Both the position numbers and the translations under genes were made by a program. A DNA stretch of 61,060 nucleotides from IMG/VR virus record IMGVR_UViG_3300027857_000021, positions 1-61,060 of that record; one strand, 5' to 3'. Below, piece after piece: positions 41,431-49,379 of this stretch. Numbering within the stretch: the stretch's first letter is position 1; the number at the start of each line of letters is the position of its first letter. Source of the DNA: a virus. The notes beneath the pieces were generated by a model, which saw only the letters and a list, made by a program, of their open reading frames with translations, ran no database searches and had not been told where the DNA came from.

Positions 41431-42635
41431 TAGTGACTACCTCCAATATACTTTCCAGTCGAGTCGAAGTTAGCTGCGTACCAACTCGGTAGTTCGGCTT
41501 CCATCCACTTCAGTAGAGAAGAGAGTGCTGGAGACACGTCACTCGTAACTGTTGGTGTGGACACCGGTGTAGGTGGAGGAGTAACCGTTGGCCACTTGTT
41601 TCCTCCACCTAAGTGGAAGATGGCAATGTTGTTGATACCCGTACCAGAGTTTAGCACAGCGGTCACTTTCTGGTTCAACGTTTCGCTGTCCGTATAGTAG
41701 TAGACCTCGCCCCCTACAGACCAAGTCATCTCACCAGAAGAAGCATCCCTTGAAGCTGTATTAAAACCGTAGTAGGCTTTTGACTGGCTGTATGTATCTC
41801 GATTAGCGGCGTACTTATTTCTCACTCCGTGGTACCCGTAAGAGTTGAGTATGATAGTGATCCTACTAGGATCAGTGATTTGAGACCTAGTCCACTTACA
41901 AATGTTGGTGATCCAGTCTATAGGCGCTATCGGATTACCTGCACCCTGGTCGTATTCGTAGTCGTACGCCATCACGCGTAACTCTACTTGAACCCCGTCG
42001 AAGTCTTTATATGACCAGTGAGGATAGTAGCTCTGATAGGTTTGGTCGGATATCGCTGGGCAGTCGATAGCTAGTAAGTGCCCTGTGCTATGCAACTCAG
42101 TACTAAGACGTTTGACGAACGCTACATAACTGGCATACTGAGAGGAAGTCCAAGAACCGAAGTCCTCAAAGTCCAACTCAACTCCGGTAAACCCTATCTT
42201 CGAGAGAAATGCTTGTACCGTACTGATAAAGGTGTTTGTAAGCTGAGTATCGCTTATGAGTACTTGAAACCCACCACTATCCCCACTGACAGTTACGAAC
42301 TGCCTGTTGCTGTGTGCTTTGACAGAAGCTACATTCGAGTCGTTATACGCGTTACACCCACTAGTCAGGGTTACAAGTGCTCCACCAGAATCAACATGTA
42401 GATACTCGACGTTAAGAGTATTGATAACCCTTCCGTCGGAGTACTGACTAGGTGCGTCGCAAACTGCGTCGTCCGGAAATACATAGCCACCCATAGTATT
42501 AAGAGTCATATGATGTTTTACCTCCGTAGGTTTGAGTAGTAAGTTCCATAATAGTAGCGACATCACCACTATGAACAGCACCATCACTACTATGAGACTA
42601 ATACCTAAAAGTCGTACCCTCCTTTTTTCGCTCAA
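41430..42635 (-). CDS. Membrane-anchored GH18-family glycoside hydrolase
   Basis: A 401-residue protein. TTG start at 42635 (GGAG 7 nt upstream) places it just after the upstream stop. One N-terminal membrane anchor (residues 9-31), then an extracytoplasmic TIM barrel: FTGVELDFEDFG near residues 149-160 contains the GH18 DxE catalytic pair (D155, E157), and VMAYDYEYDQG supplies the conserved Tyr. A Pro/Thr-rich linker (TPPPTPVSTPTVTSDV) and a short C-terminal domain end it. Likely cuts or trims a GlcNAc-containing polymer, peptidoglycan or the product of the neighbouring synthase. Confidence 0.8.
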   Translation of the reverse strand: MSEKRRVRLLGISLIVVMVLFIVVMSLLLWNLLLKPTEVKHHMTLNTMGGYVFPDDAVCDAPSQYSDGRVINTLNVEYLHVDSGGALVTLTSGCNAYNDSNVASVKAHSNRQFVTVSGDSGGFQVLISDTQLTNTFISTVQAFLSKIGFTGVELDFEDFGSWTSSQYASYVAFVKRLSTELHSTGHLLAIDCPAISDQTYQSYYPHWSYKDFDGVQVELRVMAYDYEYDQGAGNPIAPIDWITNICKWTRSQITDPSRITIILNSYGYHGVRNKYAANRDTYSQSKAYYGFNTASRDASSGEMTWSVGGEVYYYTDSETLNQKVTAVLNSGTGINNIAIFHLGGGNKWPTVTPPPTPVSTPTVTSDVSPALSSLLKWMEAELPSWYAANFDSTGKYIGGSH

Positions 42636-42649
42636 ACACAAGCTCCGTT

Positions 42650-42865
42650 CTAGTCGTGCGAGGTACTCTGTATATCGAATAAAGCGTCGCACATAGCTTG
42701 AGCTACGATAGTGTGAAATGGATACTCGTGGCTCTCAGACATCCACGAGTCATCTGGTATATCTTCTCGCTCGAGTCTCTTACAAACTGCCTGTGACAGA
42801 AACTCAGCCGCGATTTGCCTACCAATAAGTAGGAAAGCTATGCGAAGGGTTGATTTTACATCCAT
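42650..42865 (-). CDS. Hypothetical protein
   Basis: A 71-residue helical protein with AAAAGGTAAC before the ATG. Two His and two Cys residues, no clear site. Family not recognised. Confidence 0.65.
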   Translation of the reverse strand: MDVKSTLRIAFLLIGRQIAAEFLSQAVCKRLEREDIPDDSWMSESHEYPFHTIVAQAMCDALFDIQSTSHD

Positions 42866-42883
42866 ATAAAGTTACCTTTTGAG

Positions 42884-43132
42884 TTATTTGTGGTGAAGTA
42901 GGAGGAAGAGTATGACAGTGATAAGTACTATGTTAATAAGTAATAGCCCGGACACGAAAACAAGTACCATAATCCACACCTTGTAGCTGCAGACGACCGG
43001 TACTTGTTCGTCGTACTCTCGTACTGCTTCTTCGCACGAGAGTACAATCGCTGTCTTAGTATCGTAAAACGTCACAAGCACCCTCTCACGTGTGCTTGTC
43101 ACCGTGATTTGCACTACGTCGTACGACCGCAC
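42884..43132 (-). CDS. Small membrane protein
   Basis: An 82-residue protein: beta-like N-terminal half (VVQITVTSTRERVLVTFYD) and a strong C-terminal membrane helix (residues 52-79). GTG start without a good site, so the start is uncertain. First gene after the promoter at 43175. Confidence 0.55.
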   Translation of the reverse strand: MRSYDVVQITVTSTRERVLVTFYDTKTAIVLSCEEAVREYDEQVPVVCSYKVWIMVLVFVSGLLLINIVLITVILFLLLHHK

Positions 43133-43174
43133 GGGACTGAACTGCTGATTTCCTACAAGACCACTTATAGTTAT

Positions 43175-43203
43175 ATTATATGTGACGCTCTACGATATTA
43201 CAA
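43175..43203 (-). promoter_or_regulatory. sigma70-type promoter
   Basis: Leftward -35 TTGTAA (43198-43203), 17-nt spacer, -10 TATAAT (43175-43180). Drives 43132 to 37447, the surface-module operon. Confidence 0.8.
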
Positions 43204-43217
43204 GAGGGCCTCTCCTG

Positions 43218-43508
43218 TCACTGAACAGGGTATACGAAGGTCACCCACATAGTAGCTTTTGCATCCGCAAGTCGAGCGATAGTTACTATAAAGCGGAACC
43301 ACGTAACGGTCCACCACTCGAAGTCTACAGCTTTTTCTCCGTATACGTTGCGGACCTCCTGCATTTGATGTGGAGGTATATCAGTGAGGGTTATTTGAAT
43401 AGCGACAGCTTCTCCATTTAAGTTGGCTAATGGGTATCGCAGACGTACTAGCACAGCGGCTAGTGCTTTAAGTGACTCTGCTGTCACTGGGGGGATTGTC
43501 GACAACAT
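43218..43508 (-). CDS. Hypothetical protein
   Basis: A 96-residue alpha/beta protein from ATG 43508 (AAAGGGTG upstream). Ends 15 bases before the next promoter. Family not recognised. Confidence 0.65.
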   Translation of the reverse strand: MLSTIPPVTAESLKALAAVLVRLRYPLANLNGEAVAIQITLTDIPPHQMQEVRNVYGEKAVDFEWWTVTWFRFIVTIARLADAKATMWVTFVYPVQ

Positions 43509-43524
43509 TAACACCCTTTCTCGG

Positions 43525-44610
43525 TTATAGTGTCGGATTCCGGATAGTTCCAAACCACTCAGAAAACGGCTGTTGGGCGCTAATTTGGGTAGCTACTTCT
43601 TCGACAAGTAGCAGATGACGACCGTATCTAGTTCTCAACCAACTATATAGGTCGTCAGGTTGTGGAAAGTTAGAGCTTTGCGTGTTGAGTATGAAGAATC
43701 CGGCGCCTCTTGCAAAGGATTCTTCAATCCAACTAGTCACCTCCTTGTAGATAGTATCAAGGCTCCTATTGTCACTCCAGTTGGAAGTCTTGACCGGACA
43801 TTGCATAAGTATGGAGTTCAGGTCAGCGGTAAACTGACTATACGCGGACCAGTCGTCTGTGGACATCCACGGCCACAGAGGGTTTGCATACACGACTGCA
43901 CCCGTATAGATGTCGAAGGTTCGTATAGCCTGTAGAACGCTAGTCTCCGATATTTGATGTAGCCTTCTCGTGGGAGTCTTTGCAAACTCTTCCGCTGCCA
44001 GTCGTAGAGACCAAGCTCGTCTACAAATCGGCTCCCATAGTTTGTGTGGCCTCCTCCCTTGTATAAGCTTGCCCTGTTTAGACAGTCTACTCCAACTCAC
44101 TTCTCGCCAAGTATACGTACGCAGTATAGCGTACCCCACACAAGCTCTCATAAGTGAAGTAGGGTATCGTTGCAGTAGAGTGTCTAAGTACACAGCTGTC
44201 TTTCGTAGCATGTGAGGCCTAGACTTCGCAGGAGAGTACACGAACCGGTCCGTAATGTAGCCGGGTTCGTAATTGAGGTTGTCTGGATGGACGTTAGCAC
44301 AGAAGCGTTCGAACCAGTCGTCTCTAGGCACGTTCAAGTCGGTAGTACACTGCAAAACCGACTTTAAGGACTCGATAGCGAAGATGTTCTGGTCATTGCT
44401 TGCAGTAGGTTGAGAAGCAAGTGCACGAGAGAAGACCATCGACCCACTATTGACAGCTACGTCAACGAACTGGGGAGATGACGTAATTACGTCCATAGTC
44501 GACTTAGGAAATACTGTAGGCCTCTGAGTACGCCACATGGGTGTGGCGTACTCAACTGCTTCCTGCAACTTGGGTCTCCTAGTCACGAACGGACTAAATG
44601 TGTACCTCAC
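43525..44610 (-). CDS. Methyltransferase-like protein, paralogue 2 (degenerate)
   Basis: A 361-residue protein read from GTG 44610, which lies after the promoter; its start YTFSPFVTRRP aligns with KPFSQIVRVP of paralogue 1. Motif I has decayed (FVDVAVNSGSMVFSRA), and motif IV is YANPLWPWMS. The downstream block STDDWSAYSQFTADLNSILM aligns with paralogue 3. Loss of the Gly-rich loop suggests poor AdoMet binding; it could be an inactive partner. Substrate unknown. Confidence 0.55.
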   Translation of the reverse strand: MRYTFSPFVTRRPKLQEAVEYATPMWRTQRPTVFPKSTMDVITSSPQFVDVAVNSGSMVFSRALASQPTASNDQNIFAIESLKSVLQCTTDLNVPRDDWFERFCANVHPDNLNYEPGYITDRFVYSPAKSRPHMLRKTAVYLDTLLQRYPTSLMRACVGYAILRTYTWREVSWSRLSKQGKLIQGRRPHKLWEPICRRAWSLRLAAEEFAKTPTRRLHQISETSVLQAIRTFDIYTGAVVYANPLWPWMSTDDWSAYSQFTADLNSILMQCPVKTSNWSDNRSLDTIYKEVTSWIEESFARGAGFFILNTQSSNFPQPDDLYSWLRTRYGRHLLLVEEVATQISAQQPFSEWFGTIRNPTL

Positions 44611-44652
44611 TGTGCTAAAAACCTCGTATACGCTTGAATACTTATACAATAT

Positions 44653-44681
44653 ATTATAGTGTACTATACTCAAGTATACAA
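44653..44681 (-). promoter_or_regulatory. sigma70-type promoter
   Basis: Leftward -35 TTGTAT (44676-44681), 17-nt spacer, -10 TATAAT (44653-44658). GTATAC hexamers lie on both sides. Drives 44610 to 43218. Confidence 0.8.
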
Positions 44682-44685
44682 GAGG

Positions 44686-45291
44686 TTACCTGAGCCAAGG
44701 ACCCAAGTTGTCTGTCGTCGAGGAAGGTTGCTGTCCAGTCTTGATAACTACTTCATGCATTCTGCGAGCCTTCGCACTGTGGGGACATTCATTGCAGGTG
44801 GCGTACAATCTACACTCACAGGCGAGTCCCGAAGAGTTCCAGTGAATGTTATACCACTTACCGAAGGTGCTCTGTACTTGATACCTACCCGGTGATACTA
44901 CGCGTGCTTGTAGGTTAGTTCCCTGCCGATCTTGCGTATACGCCTCCTTTAGCAAACTAGCAAACTCCTGCTGCTCCCTCTCCAACTTATCGTTACGTTT
45001 CAGCAGAGCCTCGTAACGTTGTTGTTCTTCGTTAACGTCTTGGAGTAGCCCTTCTATACGACCTTCTAATAAGTATGAAGATGCGTTGTAGAGCCAAAGA
45101 TCAGCTACCAATAGCAGTACGACTAACCCAGCTAGTAACGTCGTGGCGAACGTGTACTGCTTGCCGAAGGCCTCGCCAACCCCAATAGCTGCGAGTACTA
45201 AACCCCCTACCGTAACCCAAGGGCGAACAGTTTGAGGTCTCAGTTTCGTTCGCCAATTGTTAGGCATGCCTGAACTATCCAACTTACGCAT
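44686..45291 (-). CDS. Membrane protein with coiled coil and SWIM zinc finger
   Basis: A 201-residue protein from ATG 45291 (AAGGA 8 nt upstream). Two membrane helices (about residues 25-68), a coiled coil (EEQQRYEALLKRNDKLEREQ), and a C-terminal SWIM motif LACECRLYATCNECPHSAKA (CxC...CxH, near residue 165). SWIM fingers bind DNA or proteins. A longer frame to 45528 exists but runs through the operator-like repeats and lacks a ribosome site. Role unknown. Confidence 0.7.
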   Translation of the reverse strand: MRKLDSSGMPNNWRTKLRPQTVRPWVTVGGLVLAAIGVGEAFGKQYTFATTLLAGLVVLLLVADLWLYNASSYLLEGRIEGLLQDVNEEQQRYEALLKRNDKLEREQQEFASLLKEAYTQDRQGTNLQARVVSPGRYQVQSTFGKWYNIHWNSSGLACECRLYATCNECPHSAKARRMHEVVIKTGQQPSSTTDNLGPWLR

Positions 45292-45343
45292 GAGCGTATT
45301 CCTTTCTATGAAAGGTGCTCGTATCAGCGCAATGCGGGTACCT

Positions 45344-45491
45344 TTCGATATGATCCACCAACACATCGATAGTGGATCCACCCGGTATGATCTACTCGAC
45401 CTCTCTTTAGCACGTTCCACACTTGAAAATATGCGAGAGCCCACCGATTCGATATGATCCACTATTGTTTGGAATAGTGGATCATATCGAA
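45344..45491. promoter_or_regulatory. Three copies of a 15-bp operator-like repeat
   Basis: TTCGATATGATCCAC at 45344-45358 and 45448-45462, and its complement at 45477-45491. The last two form a 19-bp perfect hairpin across about 6 nt. The cluster lies between the QueC terminator and the SWIM-protein start, in a stretch where I see no standard promoter, so it may be where a phage or host regulator acts. Confidence 0.6.
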
Positions 45492-45549
45492 AGACGTACC
45501 TTTCTCCCCTTTCGGAAGACTCTCGCAACTAAACAACAACAGACCTAGT

Positions 45550-45596
45550 CAAACGATCGGATCCACTAACGAACTATGGCTGGATCCGATCGTTTG
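45550..45596 (-). terminator. Hairpin overlapping the end of the GAT-QueC gene
   Basis: A perfect 16-bp inverted repeat CAAACGATCGGATCCA (45550-45565) with 45581-45596; it straddles the stop codon. No strong T-tract. Confidence 0.65.
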
Positions 45597-47140
45597 GAGT
45601 AGGGAACGCACCCACTCCAAAACTCGTCCTCAGACAGATGCTCGAACACTGGATCCACTGTCCCGTTCATCTTAAACGCCGTCTTACGTAAGAAGCAAGG
45701 ACCGCAGTTGTTACAGTGGTGCTCTCCGTACTCATAGCACGAGTACGAATGCTCCATCGGCGCACCATTTTTCAGGCCCAATGCTACGATTTCGTGCTTC
45801 ATCAGGTTGACGAGAGGTGCCTCCAGTCGTACGTAGTGGTGTAGATTGAGTGCATACGGTAGTACTGCATCCAACTTACGTATGAATGGGAGAGTATTAT
45901 CTGCATAACTTCCGGCCTCTTCTAAATTTGCTCCTAACACAATACACTCAAAGTCGTGCACTTCGGCTATAGCTGCAGCCATAGCTAGAAAGACAGTGTT
46001 TCTTGCGGGACACCACTCCCAAGCTAGTTCTGCTCCTGCTATTCCACCACCTTCTCGGTTGATCTCTCCGTGTGTGTTAGTGAGTCTAGACCCACCTACC
46101 TTGGTGAAGAAGTCTGTCTCCCAGAATAGGTAGGGTACGTTCATGGCAGCTGCTATCTTACGTACAGCCTCTACCTCACCCTCCTGTGCCCTGCACTTGT
46201 ACAGGAAGTGCAGCAGTGTAACATCGTACCCACGTACCTGCATCTCCCTAGCAGCTACTGTACTGTCTAGTCCACCACTACAGACCACCAGGGCCTTATG
46301 TACATCCCTGGACTGCCTTAAGGACCTGCCCTGTATCTGTACTGTACCCTGCATGGCTGTACTACTACCCTGCCCTGTATCTGTACTGTACCCTGCATGC
46401 AGGGTAGTACTGCTACCCATGACAGATGTACTACCCCTATGGGATGGAAGATGTACTACCTGCATGGAGTATGCAGGTACTTCTACTACCCCTCCCTGTA
46501 CGAGTCTGCGGTGTATATCTGTATCATCGTACAGGTGTTCTTCCATAGAGGTGAAGAACAACGCACCCGCCTGCTGATCATACGCGATGTATAGTTGTTG
46601 ATAGTTCACGGCTAGGATAAGCGTATCCGGATGTCGTCTATTCACAAGCGCAAGAGCATACGAACCCTCGATCTCGTCTCGTAGGAACTCCTGTATACGA
46701 TCCAGATCGAGTTCGTCGGGACATATCTTGTCCAACACGGCCGGTATAACCGCTGTATCTATAGACGTACCCAACGATAGTCCATACCGCTGTACCAACT
46801 CTTTATCGTTGGCTATGCATCCATTATGAGCACAAGCCCAATTCCCATGTACGAATGGTGGTATATCGTATATACCTTTCTCCCGTACCCACTCTGTAGT
46901 TGGCTCCGCCCTACATGTCGATATACATATCCTAGCGCTACTAGGTAGATACGTACCAGCGACCCCTGTCTCGATCGGACTACCAGTATAGCGTACGCTG
47001 CTGTATGTATGATCTGTATGCAGCGTGACAGTACCCCAACTGTCACGACCTCTCTCACATGCCTGATCTATGATATGCCGTAGCCTCGTACTCAGGTACG
47101 AAGTACCCTCGGGCATAATCACACCGGATATACTACACAC
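45566..47140 (-). CDS. gat-queC: Glutamine amidotransferase / QueC fusion (GAT-QueC)
   Basis: A 524-residue protein, GTG start with GGGAG 7 nt upstream. Residues 2-220 are a class II (Ntn) amidotransferase: Cys2 nucleophile, STCRAEPTTEW, HNGCIAN and DTAVI. Residues 280-524 are QueC: VVCSGGLDST (PP-loop, 286-295), EWCPARNTVF, and the C-terminal four-Cys zinc site SYSCYEY ... HCNNCGPC. QueC makes preQ0 from carboxy-deazaguanine. In archaea and in phage 9g the fusion is linked to archaeosine formation, the GAT domain adding ammonia to the nitrile. Last gene of the 50619 to 45566 operon. The linker (about 235-280) is encoded by repetitive DNA. Confidence 0.9.
   Translation of the reverse strand: MCSISGVIMPEGTSYLSTRLRHIIDQACERGRDSWGTVTLHTDHTYSSVRYTGSPIETGVAGTYLPSSARICISTCRAEPTTEWVREKGIYDIPPFVHGNWACAHNGCIANDKELVQRYGLSLGTSIDTAVIPAVLDKICPDELDLDRIQEFLRDEIEGSYALALVNRRHPDTLILAVNYQQLYIAYDQQAGALFFTSMEEHLYDDTDIHRRLVQGGVVEVPAYSMQVVHLPSHRGSTSVMGSSTTLHAGYSTDTGQGSSTAMQGTVQIQGRSLRQSRDVHKALVVCSGGLDSTVAAREMQVRGYDVTLLHFLYKCRAQEGEVEAVRKIAAAMNVPYLFWETDFFTKVGGSRLTNTHGEINREGGGIAGAELAWEWCPARNTVFLAMAAAIAEVHDFECIVLGANLEEAGSYADNTLPFIRKLDAVLPYALNLHHYVRLEAPLVNLMKHEIVALGLKNGAPMEHSYSCYEYGEHHCNNCGPCFLRKTAFKMNGTVDPVFEHLSEDEFWSGCVPYSKRSDPAIVR
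46325..46399. repeat. 31-bp direct repeat inside the GAT-QueC linker
   Basis: The 31 bases at 46325-46355 recur exactly at 46369-46399, 44 bases apart. The spacing is not a multiple of three, so the copies are read in different frames. Related CCTGCATG and TACTACCC words crowd 46310-46500. Confidence 0.8.
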
Positions 47141-47262
47141 TGTGCTGCTCCCTCCATATATGGATTGGTATGCATGGTAGTATGCATACCCATATGTCTA
47201 TACGACTAGGGGTGTCTCTCCAGTACACCCCTATCCACATGTCCTCGAGTTTGAACTCGAGT

Positions 47263-48066
47263 CTACAGTACCACACACTTCACCCTCGACTCATCAGTTA
47301 ACCACCCGTGCAGTACATCCACATTATGCAGTACCGCTTCACGTTGTGTGGGTGATACAGTACACTCGAAGAAGTCCTTCGATCTACCAGGATACTTCAC
47401 ACCCCTAGGACCGTACTGTGCATCTAACTTCACACCCCCTAGACCATAGCACACTGGTTTTGATGAGTCCGTACTACGCACCCAACTACAGACCGTAGGT
47501 CCACCTACCCTCAACTCTACTAGGTCTTCATCCATGCCTAAGAGATGTACGTCGACCTTACCCAGCACATCGGACTTGATACGTTCGAGTAGCGAAAGTC
47601 TACCCCCGTAAGGGAACCAGTCGGCACTTTCCTCATAAGGTCCGATACACGTAATCTGGGGTATAGACAGCATAATATGCAAGCACATCATCCACTCTTG
47701 CAAGTTTTTCCCTTGAGGCACTGCCATACACTTAATCGGGTAGTCTATCAACGGTAAGACGTGCTGTATGAAGTCGGTTGTGCGACTAAGCGTAGCAAAG
47801 GAATCCTCGCGTACATCCGGTAACACAATTTCATCCGGATGCAGCAATCGTACCCATTTGAGGAGTAGTTCAGCACTAGCAGCTTCTCCTAGCTCGAACG
47901 CGCCATTATCTAGAATAAGGTAGTCACCTCTAGGCCGTATAACGTTCGTATAGAAGTCTGCATACGCCTTGCTTCTCTCCAGCTCCTGTACTAAGACTAG
48001 ATGCAGTTTCTGTCGTAATGAAACTGCATCTAGTAAAGATACAGGACTGATGATTGACGCTTGCAT
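47263..48066 (-). CDS. dpdA: DpdA-like DNA 7-deazaguanine transglycosylase
   Basis: A 267-residue TIM-barrel-like protein of the tRNA-guanine transglycosylase superfamily, phage DpdA type: YLILDNGAFELGE (residues 49-61), DEIVLPDVREDS, IKCMAVPQGKNLQEW, ITCIGPYEE, VHLLGMDEDL and VCYGLGGVKLDA. The Asp residues in DNGAF and PDVRED are the likely catalytic or binding acids. It should exchange guanine in phage DNA for preQ0. AAAGGTG precedes the ATG. The operon context (preQ0 synthesis plus GAT-QueC) strongly supports the call. Confidence 0.8.
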   Translation of the reverse strand: MQASIISPVSLLDAVSLRQKLHLVLVQELERSKAYADFYTNVIRPRGDYLILDNGAFELGEAASAELLLKWVRLLHPDEIVLPDVREDSFATLSRTTDFIQHVLPLIDYPIKCMAVPQGKNLQEWMMCLHIMLSIPQITCIGPYEESADWFPYGGRLSLLERIKSDVLGKVDVHLLGMDEDLVELRVGGPTVCSWVRSTDSSKPVCYGLGGVKLDAQYGPRGVKYPGRSKDFFECTVSPTQREAVLHNVDVLHGWLTDESRVKCVVL

Positions 48067-48083
48067 CAGCCTGCACCTTTCGT

Positions 48084-48551
48084 TTAGTGGTGTCCGTTCA
48101 CAACGGGAACTTGTTGATCTACGTCAATCTCTGGAGCTTGATCATAGATAGCTTGAGGCGTACGTAGTTGGGACTGTACCCACTTGTAGTGCAGTCGTAG
48201 AATGACTGCCTCAAATGCGGCGTAGTTGACTAAGTCTCGTATGCTATCTTCCGCTCGTTCGTAACTAACTCGAGTGTCAGCAACGAGTTCTACCTTTGCG
48301 ATGTAGTTCTTCAGGCAGTTTGCGAACCGACTGAACTTATGTTTAACGTACATGTAGCACGCTGCAAAGTGGTTTGGGATCACCACATCCGGCTCAAAGT
48401 ACTCTAACATCGACGTACTAGCCGCTGCGTTATTGTACTCTTGAGCTCGTTCTCGATACGTTTCCATACACTCCTGCATGAAATGCAGGAACTCTTCATT
48501 AAACTCGTGGTCTGTGTACGTAAACGTACCCGCTGGTCTAGGTTGATTCAC
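48084..48551 (-). CDS. Nucleotide-modification-associated (Nmad1/DUF1599-like) protein
   Basis: A 155-residue helical protein from GTG 48551 (AGAAAGG upstream). The block KHKFSRFANCLKNYI ... EDSIRDLVNYAAFEAVIL fits the DUF1599 / MazG-like helical signature [DK]KxxRxxNL...E[DS]xxDxxxYA. Proteins of this kind accompany DNA-modification genes and may act on nucleotides. Catalytic acids are only partly identifiable. It lies between folE and dpdA. Confidence 0.6.
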   Translation of the reverse strand: MNQPRPAGTFTYTDHEFNEEFLHFMQECMETYRERAQEYNNAAASTSMLEYFEPDVVIPNHFAACYMYVKHKFSRFANCLKNYIAKVELVADTRVSYERAEDSIRDLVNYAAFEAVILRLHYKWVQSQLRTPQAIYDQAPEIDVDQQVPVVNGHH

Positions 48552-48585
48552 AAAAGTGTACCTTTCTTCTTGCACTACCACATCC

Positions 48586-49377
48586 CTAGTCGGTGAGCGC
48601 TAGGAATTCGCGGTGAGAATTAGTTTCTTCTAGGAAGTGACCTAGAAGCACTGTAGTTGTAGTATCCGACTTACGTTGACGGACGCCCCTAATCTCCATA
48701 CAACTGTGCTTCCCCACAATTTGCACAGCTACGTGAGGAGTTTCTGCAGCTAGCGAAACCTCTTCCGCTATCCACATCGTGATATCTTCTTGTAATCGAG
48801 GTATGCTGGCACATAACTCAACTACCCTCGGCAGCTTAGACAGGCCGATTGCTCTACCTTCGTAGGGGAGATACCCTACTTTAATAGTATATCGTACAGG
48901 TAGCAGATGGTGAGGACAGAGACCGTCCGCTTGAATGCCGGATACAGCTACCATACCACTATATCCTGTCGAGAACTTCGCCTGTCGTAGTTGTTCTAAC
49001 TCGTACTCAACAGAATCCGGAGACTTAAAGTGTCCTAAGTAGTATGTAGCCACTCTCCTAGCAGTTTCTCTGAAGTCGCCGTGTGTTAGGTCTACCCCTA
49101 AGGATTCCAGCCAATTACGAGTAGAAGCTAGCACAGTTTGATATCGTGCTCGGTCCACTTCCGGGTCATTATGCTGGCGGAAGTGACAGTCGTGGCACAT
49201 TACAATGTCCTCTGTCACTTCCCCACTCTTAACCCTATGTGTCTGCAAACCTCTACCCGTTAACTCCAACGACTGGGCTTCCGTTACGCCACACTGCAGA
49301 CAAGCTCGTACGGATTGCTTACGAAGACCGGCAACAAGTTCCGCACTTAAGTTGAACGGCATACGCTGCGTTGTCAA
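48586..49377 (-). CDS. folE: GTP cyclohydrolase I with N-terminal HNH-like zinc domain
   Basis: A 263-residue protein. TTG 49377 has AGAGGAA 7 nt upstream, fitting the queE stop at 49380. Residues 90-263 are FolE: GLCPHHLLPV (zinc Cys and His), GYLPYEGRAIGLSKL, and HSCMEIRGVRQ (second zinc Cys). It makes dihydroneopterin triphosphate, the first precursor of preQ0. Residues 15-75 add a Cys4 module CLQCGV ... QTHRV ... VMCHDCHFRQH resembling a degenerate HNH finger, which ordinary FolE lacks. Confidence 0.85.
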   Translation of the reverse strand: MTTQRMPFNLSAELVAGLRKQSVRACLQCGVTEAQSLELTGRGLQTHRVKSGEVTEDIVMCHDCHFRQHNDPEVDRARYQTVLASTRNWLESLGVDLTHGDFRETARRVATYYLGHFKSPDSVEYELEQLRQAKFSTGYSGMVAVSGIQADGLCPHHLLPVRYTIKVGYLPYEGRAIGLSKLPRVVELCASIPRLQEDITMWIAEEVSLAAETPHVAVQIVGKHSCMEIRGVRQRKSDTTTTVLLGHFLEETNSHREFLALTD

Positions 49378-49379
49378 TG

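Noticed and set aside
44686-45528. Longer version of the SWIM protein (280 codons)
   Set aside because: The extra N-terminus is the operator-like repeat region read as protein, and its TTG lacks a ribosome site; ATG 45291 has AAGGA at good spacing.
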